DNA from: Rhodovibrio sodomensis | GTDB taxonomy: Bacteria; Pseudomonadota; Alphaproteobacteria; Kiloniellales; Rhodovibrionaceae | Assembly: GCF_016583645.1 (NCBI RefSeq) | Contig: NZ_NRRL01000001.1 | Span: 124,001-188,000, forward strand | Length of the DNA stretch: 64,000 nt | Direction of reading: 5' to 3' | Part shown: one piece after another, positions 1-8,594 of the stretch | Position numbering within the stretch: the stretch's first letter is position 1 | Layout of the letters: each line of letters begins with the position of its first letter | Notes under the pieces: generated by a model | What the model was told of the DNA's origin: nothing | Seen by the model: the letters and a program-made list of their open reading frames with translations, nothing else | Databases searched by the model: none | Program-made: the position numbers and the translations under genes

Positions 1-339
1 AGCCTGCAGGAGGTCCATCCCGGCGACATCCAGCAGGCCGCGTTCGTGACCGAGATCGCCCCGCACGATCCCCGGACCCCGATCGGCGTCCAGCTGCTGC
101 GCCCCGATGGCACGGTGGTTCACGGGACTCCAGAGGACCCGCTCGGCCTGCCCGAGGGCGCGGTTCTAAGCGGGCCGGCCATCGAGGCCGCCCGGGAGAT
201 CGTCCGGCGCCGCCGGACTTTCGTCGCGGCCCCGGTCTATCCGGGCGAAGTCGCAGCGCCTCGAACGATCAGCAACGCCGGTGACCTCGCCGAGCTGCGC
301 AACATCCTGCCCGACTGGCTGCAAGACCGCCGGAGCTGA
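1..339 (+). CDS. hypothetical protein, 5' end outside window
   Basis: The frame is open from base 1, so the true start lies upstream; an internal GTG at 46 would give 97 residues. The visible part is soluble, with a central helix rich in Glu and Arg and a C-terminal segment ending in a Trp-Leu-Gln stretch. No domain is recognised. The stop is TGATC, a context shared by many genes here. The next gene starts 62 bases downstream with its own Shine-Dalgarno sequence. Confidence 0.6.
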   Translation, partial: SLQEVHPGDIQQAAFVTEIAPHDPRTPIGVQLLRPDGTVVHGTPEDPLGLPEGAVLSGPAIEAAREIVRRRRTFVAAPVYPGEVAAPRTISNAGDLAELRNILPDWLQDRRS

Positions 340-401
340 TCCCACATAGTCAGGATGCAGGACGGCGCGTCCGCCCTGCATCCCTCTCACCGGAGAGCAC
401 G

Positions 402-719
402 ATGCATCCGACCGCGATCCTCCTGGCAGGCGCCCTGATCCTTGCCGCCATCCTGCTCGCCCAGGCGATCACCCGCGCCCACGACCGCTGGCACCGCGGC
501 TGGCCACAGAGCGGCCAGGCCGCGATCCGTCTGGCCTTCGCCGGCGGCATCGTCTTCTTCGCCTACCAGATCCTCCCGGACGCGGCCCTGGCCATCTTCG
601 GCATCCCGGCATTCGGGGTCGTATGGGGCGCCGTCACGGTCTACCTGCGTGTTGCCAGATCCCCGATCTGGGAGGGGAACCGCCGCGGCCCCGGCAGGAC
701 GAGAGGCGACCGGCGATGA
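402..719 (+). CDS. small membrane protein
   Basis: Product of 105 residues. It has a hydrophobic N-terminal segment (about residues 5-22) and two further hydrophobic stretches (about 45-60 and 63-85), so two or three membrane spans are likely, followed by a basic tail rich in Arg and Gly. A GGAGAG sequence precedes the ATG. Its TGA overlaps the ATG of the next gene (ATGA at 716-719), so the two are probably translationally coupled. Function is unknown. Confidence 0.7.
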   Translation: MHPTAILLAGALILAAILLAQAITRAHDRWHRGWPQSGQAAIRLAFAGGIVFFAYQILPDAALAIFGIPAFGVVWGAVTVYLRVARSPIWEGNRRGPGRTRGDRR

Positions 720-994
720 GCAAGCCCAGCGACCGCGATCTGGTCCGCATCGCCCTTCAGATCGCCATCGACACGACCACCGCCGAGATCGAGGCCGCCG
801 AGGGACAACCCGACGAAGCCGGGACGGTGACCGCACTGGAGCGACGGGTGGCCGGCTTCCGCCGGGTGCTCGCCAAGCGGTACGGAGAAGGCGCGGCCGT
901 GACCCCGATGGAGAGGCTCGGCGAACCTGACGGCCTCCGGGGTATCGGCGTCATACAAGCCGCCGTCCAATCCAAGCGCACCAAAGGTCATTGA
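716..994 (+). CDS. hypothetical protein coupled to upstream membrane protein
   Basis: Product of 92 residues starting MSKPSDRDL. The start was chosen because its ATG overlaps the preceding stop codon. The N-terminal two thirds looks like two charged amphipathic helices (about residues 5-30 and 38-55), the rest is irregular. There are no membrane segments, cysteines or recognised motifs. The arrangement suggests a cytosolic partner of the membrane protein encoded just upstream, but that is inference. Confidence 0.6.
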   Translation: MSKPSDRDLVRIALQIAIDTTTAEIEAAEGQPDEAGTVTALERRVAGFRRVLAKRYGEGAAVTPMERLGEPDGLRGIGVIQAAVQSKRTKGH

Positions 995-1013
995 CCAGAC
1001 CCTGGGGCACGCG

Positions 1014-1394
1014 ATGAGCTACTGCCGCTTCTCGACCGACAGCTTCCGCTGCGATCTCTACGTCTATGAGACCGAAAGCCCGGACGACGACCCGCGATTC
1101 ACGATCCACGTCGCGGGTAACCGAATTCCCGAGGACGCGCCGCGCCTGCCCGAGCTGACCGCCAAGTCGATCGAGGACTATGTCGCCGCCTACCGCGAGC
1201 TGACCGATTACCTCTTGAGCTGTCCGCGCACGCCGATCGACGCTCCCTATGCGGGTGAAACCCTGCTGATCGGATCCCTCGAGGAGCTGCGCGCCAAGCT
1301 GATCGAGCTGCGCGACCTCGGTTACCGCTTTCCCGATGCGGTTCTCGACGCGGTCGATGCGGAGATCGCGGAGAGCGCGCCCGCCGGCAAGTAA
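1014..1394 (+). CDS. MSYCRFS-type hypothetical protein
   Basis: Product of 126 residues beginning MSYCRFSTDSFRCDLYVYE. I recognise this opening from a recurrent family of uncharacterised proteins in phages and plasmids: MSYCRFS, a second Cys in a CDLYVYE strand, then a GNRIP-like stretch. The C-terminal half is helical (ELRAKLIELRDLGY). The two N-terminal cysteines could bind metal or redox partners, but no function is known. It stands alone between short spacers. Confidence 0.75.
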   Translation: MSYCRFSTDSFRCDLYVYETESPDDDPRFTIHVAGNRIPEDAPRLPELTAKSIEDYVAAYRELTDYLLSCPRTPIDAPYAGETLLIGSLEELRAKLIELRDLGYRFPDAVLDAVDAEIAESAPAGK

Positions 1395-1503
1395 TTGCCG
1401 GCACCGGCAAGATCTTGCCAGGGCGCGCATCTTACGGCACCCCTACCCCGGCCGGCACGGGATAGCGCAGACAGCGCCACGGTGCGGCCCCGGAGAGCCT
1501 GTC

Positions 1504-2334
1504 ATGACCCTCACACGCCTCGACGACGCGCACGCCATCAAGCACGCCCTGCAGCGCTCCAGGCGCGCCGCCGCCCGCGGTGCCAGCAACGACTACGATT
1601 ACGAGTACCGGGCACCCAACGGCCGGACCTTCGAGGCCCGGGAGTTCCTGCACTCGGACCAGCCCTTCTTTGTCAGCGAGATCAAGCCGAACGGTCGGAT
1701 CATGCAGCTGAACGCGGAGGGACACGTCATCGGCTCCTCCGAGTCCCCGCGGATCGAGGCCCTGGCCCAGGACCCGAACAGCTTCCTTACCAACCTCCGC
1801 GCCGAAGGCTTCGACGAGGAGACGGTCACATTCACCGGCGAGGGGTTCGGGGTGACCACGGTCTACCATCCGTCTCTCGAAGCCGTTGCCCAGAAGATCG
1901 CGGAGGCCCTGACATCCAACGCTTGGCTGCGATCCAAGGACACGAGCCTGCTCGACGACCCAACCTTCCAGGCCGAGTTGCGTGAGAGCGAAGCGCAGAT
2001 GCGCGCCGATCACGAGGCCTGGAAACAGCAGATGCAGGCGGCCGCCCAGGATCAGCCGGAACTGTTCCGCGGGCTCTACAACCTCGCCGGCCCCCTGGGT
2101 GAGGAGCAGCGCAAGCGGATCCTGACCTACCTGAATCAGCCGACCGAGGCGAACTGGGAGCAGATCTGCAACCTGATCGTCTCTGGCGGCGCCCTTAGCA
2201 CGGTCTGGCAGGCCTGGCGCGCGGTCGATCCGAGCGCCCCCGTCTCCAAACCGGCAGATAGCCCCTGGCCGAGCATCCCCGACCCGGAGACGCTGAAGAC
2301 GGCCCTGCGCGCGGCGGCGGATCAGGAGTCCTGA
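1504..2334 (+). CDS. hypothetical protein
   Basis: Product of 276 residues. The start at 1504 (MTLTRLDDAHAIK) follows a CGGAGAG sequence. The N-terminal third looks like a beta-rich domain, with repeated DYDYEY/GRTFEAREF-like strands; the remainder is mostly helical with a Gln-rich segment around residues 170-190. No signal peptide, membrane span or catalytic motif is visible. A converging DUF411 gene follows on the other strand 22 bases away. Confidence 0.75.
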   Translation: MTLTRLDDAHAIKHALQRSRRAAARGASNDYDYEYRAPNGRTFEAREFLHSDQPFFVSEIKPNGRIMQLNAEGHVIGSSESPRIEALAQDPNSFLTNLRAEGFDEETVTFTGEGFGVTTVYHPSLEAVAQKIAEALTSNAWLRSKDTSLLDDPTFQAELRESEAQMRADHEAWKQQMQAAAQDQPELFRGLYNLAGPLGEEQRKRILTYLNQPTEANWEQICNLIVSGGALSTVWQAWRAVDPSAPVSKPADSPWPSIPDPETLKTALRAAADQES

Positions 2335-2356
2335 CCCGTCCCGGATCACGCCCCGC

Positions 2357-2821
2357 CTAGCGCGGGTCCTCGACCGACCAGACGTCGGTCCGCCCGCCCG
2401 TGAACGACAGCACCTGGTAGGGCCGCGCGCCCGGCACCTCCATGCCCGGCGAGCCGATCGGCATGCCCGGGACGCTCAAACCGTGCACGGCCGGCTTCTC
2501 GGTCAGCAAGCGCGCGATCTCGTCGGCCGGCACATGGCCCTCCACGGTGTAGCCGCCCACGCGCGCGGTGTGGCACGAACCGATGTTCTCGGGCACCCCC
2601 AAGGACCGCTTGATCTGCCCCATCTGCGCGGTGTTCTCGACCTCGACCGCGAACCCGTTCTCCCGCAGGTGATCCACCCAGGCCGCACAGCAGCCGCAGG
2701 TCGGCGACTTCCAGACCTTCACGGTCTCGGCGTGCGTCACTTCCGGGGAGCCGGTCATCGTCGCGACGCCGGCCGCGCCCGCAATCACGACGGCGGCAGC
2801 CGCCAGGCACAGCTTTTTCAT
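2357..2821 (-). CDS. DUF411 family metal-binding periplasmic protein
   Basis: Product of 154 residues. It has a cleavable signal peptide (about residues 1-25, MKKLCLAAAAVVIAGAAG) and then the DUF411 signature KSPTCGCCAAWVDHL, whose closely spaced cysteines plus His are the expected metal ligands. DUF411 proteins are linked to copper or other metal handling in the periplasm; the exact role is not fixed. GAGAGG lies six bases before the ATG at 2821, which favours it over the in-frame GTG two codons earlier. It is one of few minus-strand genes and is divergent from the paralog-family gene at 3222. Confidence 0.85.
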   Translation of the reverse strand: MKKLCLAAAAVVIAGAAGVATMTGSPEVTHAETVKVWKSPTCGCCAAWVDHLRENGFAVEVENTAQMGQIKRSLGVPENIGSCHTARVGGYTVEGHVPADEIARLLTEKPAVHGLSVPGMPIGSPGMEVPGARPYQVLSFTGGRTDVWSVEDPR

Positions 2822-2984
2822 GATCACCTCTCACGTCCCGCGGCACTTGCTGGCGCCGCCCGATCACTCTAGCGGATGTGGGGTCGCATGCCAGCATGCG
2901 GCCCGCAGCTTCGCGCCCCTTCTTGTCACGCAAGGGGCGCGAACCAGGCGGCCTCACACGATCCCACCTTTCTGACCAGCAGGC

Positions 2985-3100
2985 TTTTCCTGCGAGCCGC
3001 CCGCCGGCAGCTCGCATGAGCAGCTTGTCTGCTCTGGGCGCCCGGACGCCCGTCGCTCCCGGCCGGCTCACACCGGCCATGGCGAACCCCCGGAACACCT
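2985..3100 (+). promoter_or_regulatory. conserved leader element L1 upstream of the 3222 gene
   Basis: Candidate structured leader. Visible parts: hairpin GCGAGC (2992-2997) with GCTCGC (3010-3015); a GCCCGTCG block at 3048-3055; a GGCCGG...CCGGCC hairpin at 3061-3078; then GGCGAACCCCCGGAACAC from 3081. The GGCGAA core is 141 nt before the start codon. Related parts in the same order occur upstream of five other family members. Whether it acts as RNA or as a DNA operator is not known. Confidence 0.5.
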
Positions 3101-3221
3101 GACTGCAGAGCACCACCCGTCTCCTTCTCGTCAAGCCGAGCCGGACGGTCCTGCGCAACGGGAGCAGCCAGCCCCACCGGGGCCAGAGACCGCCAGGGCT
3201 CGCCTACGAGGAGTAGAGATT

Positions 3222-3974
3222 TTGCAGATCGAGATGTCCCTCTCGCGCGCCAAGACGATGGCGCGCACGCTCGCCAAGACCACCAACATGCCCTACGGGC
3301 AGGCGCTCCACACAGTCGCCAACCAGCTCGGCTACGACAGTTTCGAGGCGCTCGCCGCCAAGCTCTCCACGAGCCACGCACAGCCGGCGGCCGAGCCCGC
3401 TCCCGGGGCCACGCTGACGCCAGCCGATCTCGACCGCGCACTCGCCGAGATCGCGGCCGAGGAAGGCGACGAGGTCTTCATCACCCCCGGCATGAACGGT
3501 CATGGTGCGCTGCACGAGAAGCTGTTCGGCCAGGAGGACCAGCCCGGGTCGGCCGGGGCCGCGCAGAGCGCCCGCCACAAGCTAATCAAGCTCATCCACG
3601 CCGCGGCCGAGACGACCGACCCGGAAGGCCGGGTTTCCAGGATCAAGGAGCTTCGCAAAGCGATCGGCGCGCTGATGCCGGCCCCCGAGACGCGCAAGTT
3701 CACGCTCGTCGAGCTCGATGACATGGAGACCAACGAGGTCATGGATCTTCTGGAGCAAGAAGAGAGTGGCCTGATCGCCGTCGAGATCACCGACACCGAT
3801 CGCCAGACGCTCGAAGATGCCTGGCTGGAAATCGAGATGCTGGGCGATCCCAGCGACATCTACGACACGCTCAGCCAAGGCTTCGTCGGCATGACCGAGC
3901 GCGGCGATCTTTGCCTGGTCTGCGATCTCAAGCTGAACGAACGGTTCAGGGCGTTCGTGGCTGCCAACACCTAA
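3222..3974 (+). CDS. paralog family member 1 (Glyoxalase_8-like N-terminal module)
   Basis: Product of 250 residues with a TTG start. TTG is supported by GAGGAG eight bases upstream and because the resulting N-terminus (MQIEMSLSRAK) aligns without gaps with six relatives. Residues 1-50 form the shared module: R-A-K near residue 10, a Tyr, then L-x-x-V-A-x-x-L-G-Y-x-S-F. I recall this pattern from the N-terminal domain of proteins labelled glyoxalase superfamily (Glyoxalase_8); no glyoxalase metal site is evident here. The C-terminal part is acidic and unrelated to its paralogs. A long leader containing element L1 precedes it. Confidence 0.8.
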   Translation: MQIEMSLSRAKTMARTLAKTTNMPYGQALHTVANQLGYDSFEALAAKLSTSHAQPAAEPAPGATLTPADLDRALAEIAAEEGDEVFITPGMNGHGALHEKLFGQEDQPGSAGAAQSARHKLIKLIHAAAETTDPEGRVSRIKELRKAIGALMPAPETRKFTLVELDDMETNEVMDLLEQEESGLIAVEITDTDRQTLEDAWLEIEMLGDPSDIYDTLSQGFVGMTERGDLCLVCDLKLNERFRAFVAANT

Positions 3975-3983
3975 CCTGCGTCG

Positions 3984-4011
3984 CCCCGCGTCCACATAGC
4001 TGGACGCGGGG
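3984..4011 (+). terminator. hairpin after the 3222 gene
   Basis: CCCCGCGTCC (3984-3993) can pair perfectly with GGACGCGGGG (4002-4011) across an 8-nt loop, ten bases after the stop codon. There is no T-tract, so it may be a weak terminator or an mRNA-stabilising hairpin. Confidence 0.55.
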
Positions 4012-4042
4012 CTTACCCGTGCTCACCCCAGGAGAGCCAGAG

Positions 4043-4336
4043 ATGTGCCCCTCAGATCAGTCCGAACCCCGCTGCCAGATCGACGCCGCCAGCGCGCGCG
4101 GCTGGATCATGGGTGCGTTCAAAGACCCCTATCGGCTGCGGTACGCGCGCCTGCTCGACGCGATCCTCGATCAAACCCGCGAACGCCCGTTCCTGTTCCA
4201 GCAAGGCCAGGAAGAGATCACGATCTCCAACGACCCGGACGGCGACACGCCGCTCACGACGATCAAGATCCCGCGCCGCTACCTGGTCCAGGTCCTGGAC
4301 GCGCCGACCCCGACGAAGACGGGAACCGCGCGCTGA
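4043..4336 (+). CDS. hypothetical protein
   Basis: Product of 97 residues; the ATG at 4043 follows an AGGAG sequence and was chosen over in-frame upstream alternatives that would run into the hairpin and previous gene. It has an N-terminal Cys pair (MCPSDQSEPRC), a central helix (RYARLLDAILDQT), then short strands ending in IKIPRRYLVQVL. Soluble; no recognised domain. Confidence 0.65.
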   Translation: MCPSDQSEPRCQIDAASARGWIMGAFKDPYRLRYARLLDAILDQTRERPFLFQQGQEEITISNDPDGDTPLTTIKIPRRYLVQVLDAPTPTKTGTAR

Positions 4337-4410
4337 CCGCGCGGATTCACGCGCTTTCAACCTTCTAGGCGCCACCCTCTCGTGACGCGCCTACAGCCTG
4401 CAGCAGAACC

Positions 4411-5100
4411 ATGAAACACATCCACGCCGTCTTCCCGGATCACCTGCTTGATCCGGCCCGCGAAGCCTATGACCGCCTCAAGCGCGGCGAAGAGCTAGAC
4501 GCGAGCCTGCGCGCGCGGGTCGCGTTCCAGTATCGGGATCCGATCGACACCAAGCACGAAATCTGTGTCGCGGTACGACTCGCGCAGCCGCACTACAGTT
4601 CCCAAGACTACACCGATATCGGCATAAGCCAGATCATCTGGGAGCTGGATCATGAAACCGGCCTCCTCGAGCTCGTCGTCGCCTGGTATTGGTCGATCGA
4701 CCCGAAGATCCATCCGTTCGACGGCCTGCTGTCGGCCATCGATTTTGCGCAGGAGCCAGTCACTGTGCGGGTGGCCCCGGACCGCGCGCGGCTGAGCGTG
4801 CCGGCGGCCAACTTGACGGCGCCCCGCCTCAAGGTCATGGCCAAGCACCGCCACTACGAGTTCGCCGACCTGCGTGTCCGGCGTCTGCGGGGTAATCGCG
4901 GCACCGGCGATCGCTTCACGGTCGAGGTCCAGTTGCTGAACGGGGCTAACCTCGCCACGGAGCCGATGCCGATCGATCGCCTCCCCGGCACGCACACCTT
5001 CACCATCAGCCTGAACCGAACGCTGAGCGTGGAGGTCGCGATCGACGACGCGCCGGGCGGCGACGAGAGCACCGCCACGCGGGTCGCCGGAGCCGCCTGA
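4411..5100 (+). CDS. hypothetical protein
   Basis: Product of 229 residues, MKHIHAVFPDHLL. It is predicted soluble and beta-rich, with an aromatic stretch (LVVAWYWSIDP) near residue 90 and a C-terminal run of alternating hydrophobic strands (residues 140-215). No catalytic signature is visible. The stop has the TGATC context. The next gene lies 85 bases downstream. Confidence 0.7.
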   Translation: MKHIHAVFPDHLLDPAREAYDRLKRGEELDASLRARVAFQYRDPIDTKHEICVAVRLAQPHYSSQDYTDIGISQIIWELDHETGLLELVVAWYWSIDPKIHPFDGLLSAIDFAQEPVTVRVAPDRARLSVPAANLTAPRLKVMAKHRHYEFADLRVRRLRGNRGTGDRFTVEVQLLNGANLATEPMPIDRLPGTHTFTISLNRTLSVEVAIDDAPGGDESTATRVAGAA

Positions 5101-5185
5101 TCGCATGGGCCCGGCGCCTGACCGCGTGAGCCAGCTCTGCTAGGCTGGTTTGCAGGAAAGCCCCGAAGCCACGCTGGAGGCCCAC

Positions 5186-5575
5186 ATGCCCTCGGACAGC
5201 CTCGCCTACCCGGATTACCCGCCGCGCAACCGGCAGAGCGAGGAACTGCCGTTGTTCGATCTCAGGATCGAGGACGCCAACGAGAGCCACGCCTTCGATC
5301 CGAACGGCCTGATCGGCGCGCTGGTCGAGGACCGGCTGCCGCTCGGCGGGCCGACGGTCGGCCCGTCTGACATCAGCGGCCGGCCCGCGCTGCGCTATCG
5401 CGAGCTGGACCTCGCCGCCCTGCTGACGCCCGACGAGCTGCGCCGGCTGGTCTCGCTCGCCCTGCATCCAGACGAGTATTTCGTCCTGCGCGATCGCTAC
5501 GGTCTATTCTACAGCATTCATCACGACTTCTATGCCCCGGAGACCGGCGAGGCGCTCCAGCCACGATTCGAATAG
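5186..5575 (+). CDS. hypothetical protein
   Basis: Product of 129 residues from ATG 5186, preceded by GGAGG with 7-nt spacing; an in-frame TTG at 5150 is a weaker alternative. The protein is acidic. Its second half reads as a small compact domain (YRELDLAALLTPDELRRLV, then LHPDEYFVLRDRYGLFYSI), with a Tyr/His-rich C-terminus. Function not recognised. Confidence 0.65.
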   Translation: MPSDSLAYPDYPPRNRQSEELPLFDLRIEDANESHAFDPNGLIGALVEDRLPLGGPTVGPSDISGRPALRYRELDLAALLTPDELRRLVSLALHPDEYFVLRDRYGLFYSIHHDFYAPETGEALQPRFE

Positions 5576-5666
5576 GGCCGCGTGACTGAAGTCACTGACC
5601 AATGCACCGTTTCGCTCCCATCTTCATTGCAGGATGAGGAACCACCACACGCCACGGTGCAGTGAC

Positions 5667-6353
5667 ATGACGACCCTAAATCGCCGCAACTTCCTGATCG
5701 CCTCCGGCTCCGCCTGCGCGCTCGCCGCCCTGCCGGCCGGGTTCGCGCACGCCGGCTCGGTGCCCCCGCTCGGGCGTATCACCTACGAGATCGAGCGCAA
5801 GGGCGACGTGATCGGCCGGCACACCATGACTCTGTCGCGGGCTGCCAACCAGCTGATCGCGCGGAACGAGATCGGTATCGAGGTCCGGATGTTCGGCTTC
5901 GTCGCCTTCCGCTACGAGCACAGCTCGCGCGAGCTCCTGGATGCCGACGGCATCGTCGAGCTTGAGTCCAAGACGAACGACGACGGCACCCACCAGCAGT
6001 TGCAGGCGCGGCGCGCCGGTAGCCGCCTCAAGGTCGACGGCACAGCCGGCCGGCGCGAACTGACCGGCCGGGTGCTGACCACCAGCCTTTGGCACCCCGA
6101 CACGACCCGCAAGCGCGAGCTACTCGACATCGAGGATGGGGCGCTCGCGCGGATCGACCCGGCCGGCATCGGCATGGAGACGCTCGATATACCCGCGTTG
6201 GGGCGCGTCGCCTGCCGCAAGTACGCGCTCAACGACGACGTGCAGCGCACCGTCTGGTATGACGACGCGGGCCGGCTGCTGGCCGCCTCGTGCGTCAGCA
6301 AGAAGGACGGCAGCCACGTCATGGCCAAGGCGACCGAGATCGCCCGCGCATGA
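5667..6353 (+). CDS. DUF6134 family protein with Tat signal
   Basis: Product of 228 residues from ATG 5667. Residues 1-30 form a twin-arginine signal (LNRRNFLIASGSACALAAL followed by AHA), so export in folded form is expected. The mature part matches the DUF6134 pattern as I know it: I-T-Y-E-I-E-R-K-G near its start, an HSSRELLDADG strand, and a closing RTVWYDDAGRL segment. DUF6134 proteins are lipocalin-like beta proteins without assigned function. An in-frame ATG at 5634 would add 11 residues ahead of the Tat motif and is less likely. Confidence 0.75.
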   Translation: MTTLNRRNFLIASGSACALAALPAGFAHAGSVPPLGRITYEIERKGDVIGRHTMTLSRAANQLIARNEIGIEVRMFGFVAFRYEHSSRELLDADGIVELESKTNDDGTHQQLQARRAGSRLKVDGTAGRRELTGRVLTTSLWHPDTTRKRELLDIEDGALARIDPAGIGMETLDIPALGRVACRKYALNDDVQRTVWYDDAGRLLAASCVSKKDGSHVMAKATEIARA

Positions 6354-6400
6354 TCCCTGGCGGACGCCGCCAGGCGCCCGCAGCACAGGGAGACCCGCCG

Positions 6401-7012
6401 ATGACCTTCACCCCCTGGTGGGCCGGTCTGGAGACGGTCACGCTCTACCACGGCACGAGCGAAGCGCACCTACCGAAGATCCAGGAGGCCGGGCTCACAC
6501 CGCCCGGCCTCGAGGATTCCGCGCTGCGGGCGCTGAAGCGCAGCATCGCGCCCGCCATCGACCTGGACGAGGGCGCCTGGGCCGAACTCTACCGGAGCCT
6601 CACCGGCGGACGGCTGGGTGGGGTGCTCGAGAGATCCCGCACGGTCTATTGCGTCCCAGCTCCCGACTTTGCTCGCGCCGCTGGTTATGCCCGGTCGAAC
6701 GCCGAGGATGGCGGCGAAGTCGCCACCATCATGCGCCAGGGCATCGAGGCTCGCACGGGTGCGCGGCTCTCCCCCCGCTTCCAGGGCAGCCGGTCCGTCG
6801 TGCTGCAAATCGAGGCCCCGCGCGCGCAATGCCAAGCGTTTCGTGACCTCAGCGATCTCGCTCAACGCGTCCACCGGGCCTGGAGTGAGGGCGAGGACTG
6901 GACCCGCGGCTTCGAGACGCTGGAAGATCTCTACGCGGACGTGACCGACTTCGAGGTCTGGGTCGCGGGCACGATACCGCCCGAGCGCATCTCTGCCGTT
7001 CACCCGCTTTGA
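6401..7012 (+). CDS. ADP-ribosyltransferase-like protein
   Basis: Product of 203 residues. The opening TLYHGTSEAHLPKIQEAGL has the His-Gly-Thr and I-x-x-x-G-L pattern of the ART/PARP/KptA fold. It is followed by a VYCVPAPDFARAAGYA segment (Tyr plus helix) and a closing FEVWVAGTIPPERI with a candidate catalytic Glu. These fit an H-Y-E arrangement and suggest NAD-dependent transfer of ADP-ribose or removal of a phosphate. The substrate is unknown. The gene at 27056 ends in a similar FEIVILDPIPADRI motif, so the two may be distant relatives. Confidence 0.6.
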   Translation: MTFTPWWAGLETVTLYHGTSEAHLPKIQEAGLTPPGLEDSALRALKRSIAPAIDLDEGAWAELYRSLTGGRLGGVLERSRTVYCVPAPDFARAAGYARSNAEDGGEVATIMRQGIEARTGARLSPRFQGSRSVVLQIEAPRAQCQAFRDLSDLAQRVHRAWSEGEDWTRGFETLEDLYADVTDFEVWVAGTIPPERISAVHPL

Positions 7013-7146
7013 ATCACTCCTCCATTTCCGCCAGCACATCGTGGGGCTTCACGTTTGCGGCCAGTTGGCAGCCGCGGCAAGATCACATGAGCTGGCGATC
7101 GAGTTCCTGTGGCCTCACCTTTAGCCAGAACATCGGAGGTCTTGCC

Positions 7147-7536
7147 ATGGATGCCGCCACTGAGGAACAAGCCGGGCCGCACACACAAGCCGTCGGACTG
7201 AAAGCGTTCAAACGGCTCGCCGAGGATTGGGGCCTGAGCGTCCCACAAGCTGCGGGGTTGCTCGACATGTCCCAGTCGACATGGAACCGCGCCAAGGCCC
7301 CGGGATACACAGGTCATCTCGGCCAGGACCAGCTGCTGCGGCTCAGCGCGCTCGTGGGGATCTACCAATCTCTGGAAATCTATTTCAGCCAGGATCTCGC
7401 ACGCCTCTGGCCGACGCTGCCGAACAGCGGTCCTGAATTCGACGGTGCACATCCGGTTGACGCCATGATCGCAGGCGGCCTGCCGAAGATCATGCGGGTC
7501 CGAGCCTACCTCGACGCTCTCCGGCACGGCGCTTGA
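7147..7536 (+). CDS. Xre/MbcA/ParS-type antitoxin
   Basis: Product of 129 residues from ATG 7147, with GGAGG seven bases upstream. The N-terminal region is an Xre-like helix-turn-helix (about residues 20-55, LSVPQAAGLLDMSQSTWNRA). The C-terminal region is the toxin-binding DUF2384 domain, ending PVDAMIAGGLPKIMRVRAYL. Such antitoxins repress their operon and neutralise a RES-domain NAD-degrading toxin. The expected partner starts at 7533, overlapping this stop codon by a TTGA, but it is truncated. Confidence 0.85.
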   Translation: MDAATEEQAGPHTQAVGLKAFKRLAEDWGLSVPQAAGLLDMSQSTWNRAKAPGYTGHLGQDQLLRLSALVGIYQSLEIYFSQDLARLWPTLPNSGPEFDGAHPVDAMIAGGLPKIMRVRAYLDALRHGA

Positions 7537-7916
7537 AGCTGACCGCGATCAGCGATCGCGCGCTGGTACGCCTGGTTCCGGAAAGTCGCCACAAGCCGAT
7601 GGTTCTCCGGGAGCTAGTCGACACCGGCGACGAGATGGCGGTCCTGGCCGGGCTTGAAGTGCGGACCAGCGCCCGCCTTTCGGCTGAGCGCGAGGGAGCT
7701 CCGGGTGTCGATCGCCGGGAACTCGCCTTCGAGCGTCGCCAGCCGAGATCATCCGACACGTCAGGCCCGGCGCAGTGTGGAAGCTCGTCTGGCGCGGACT
7801 ACCCGGTTACACAGCAAAGGGCCTGCCTCCGGCGTCAGGTGCGTGAGATTTACCGGAAATTACGGGTCTCTGCGGCAAACCTAAGACCTGAAGGCCGTCT
7901 CCACGGTACAATATAG
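7533..7916 (+). pseudogene. truncated RES-domain toxin
   Basis: Begins with TTG overlapping the antitoxin stop. Residues 8-65 resemble the N-terminal region of RES NAD+ phosphorylase toxins: R-L-V-P near the start, then PMVLRELVDTGDEMAVLAG, then an A-R-L-x-x-E-x-x-G segment. After about residue 67 (near 7735) the frame no longer looks like RES: the conserved GSRF/GVYYA core and catalytic residues are absent, replaced by a Ser/Gln/Arg-rich sequence. I read this as a toxin that has lost its catalytic half, leaving an orphan antitoxin. The match rests on recalled family pattern. Confidence 0.55.
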
Positions 7917-8050
7917 CGCGTCACCCGATGTAGCGCGATCAGACGCGAGCCTATAGACCACGACTAATACCGTTCGACCTGGACACACTCGAAACCACCC
8001 CCTCCCCCGCGCGCCCGCTTGGCCGCGCGCAACCAACCGGACAGTTTCTC
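7740..8050. other. intergenic segment, more AT-rich
   Basis: After the RES homology ends there is no convincing gene until the lipoprotein at 8051. The stretch is less GC-rich than its surroundings and carries two TAGCGCG copies (7914-7920 and 7931-7937) with a 17-bp period. It may hold the promoter of the lipoprotein gene or the scar of the deletion that removed the toxin core. Confidence 0.4.
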
Positions 8051-8503
8051 ATGACGCTTCTGAAACGGCTCCGCCCAGCGGCAGCTGCCCTGCTGATCGC
8101 CGGCCTGGCCGCCTGCACCTCAACCGACGCCGTCTACTACGAGGACGCGCCACTCACCGAGAAGTCGATCACCGTGCCGCCCGGCAACGGCGGTATCGTC
8201 GGCATCTTCAAGAGCGAGCTGCGCAATCGCGGCTGGGATATCCGGGTGCAGCGCGGGCCCAACGTAACCCGCGGCACGATCGGCGAGAACACCCGGCTCG
8301 AGCAGGGCGCGACGTACCGCACCCGCTACACCGCCTACATCGACCAGCGCCGCTACGACAGCTGTGTCCCGTCGGGTTCCGCTTACAGCTTCCAGATCTC
8401 GGTCGTCGATAACCAGGACGGCTCCGAAGTGTTCGCCGCAAACGGCCGGGGGTGTGAACAGAACGTCCGCCCCCGTCTTCAAACGGAGATGAACAGGTTC
8501 TAA
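8051..8503 (+). CDS. putative outer-membrane lipoprotein
   Basis: Product of 150 residues. The N-terminus has a basic n-region, a hydrophobic core and a lipobox LAAC at residues 19-22, so the mature protein should begin with an acylated Cys. The mature part is beta-rich with two more cysteines (in YDSCVPSG and GRGCEQN) that could form a disulfide. The domain is not recognised. It stands alone, followed by a long leader for the next gene. Confidence 0.8.
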   Translation: MTLLKRLRPAAAALLIAGLAACTSTDAVYYEDAPLTEKSITVPPGNGGIVGIFKSELRNRGWDIRVQRGPNVTRGTIGENTRLEQGATYRTRYTAYIDQRRYDSCVPSGSAYSFQISVVDNQDGSEVFAANGRGCEQNVRPRLQTEMNRF

Positions 8504-8594
8504 GCCCCACCCTGAGTTGCGCAACGCGCCGCCGGCCGCCCGATCGCGGGGCCGGCGGCGTGCCGCGCACCCACCTTCCACTTCACAAGATGAC

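Noticed and set aside
7914..7937. Iterons made of TAGCGCG
   Set aside because: Only two 7-bp copies; too few and too short to separate from chance.
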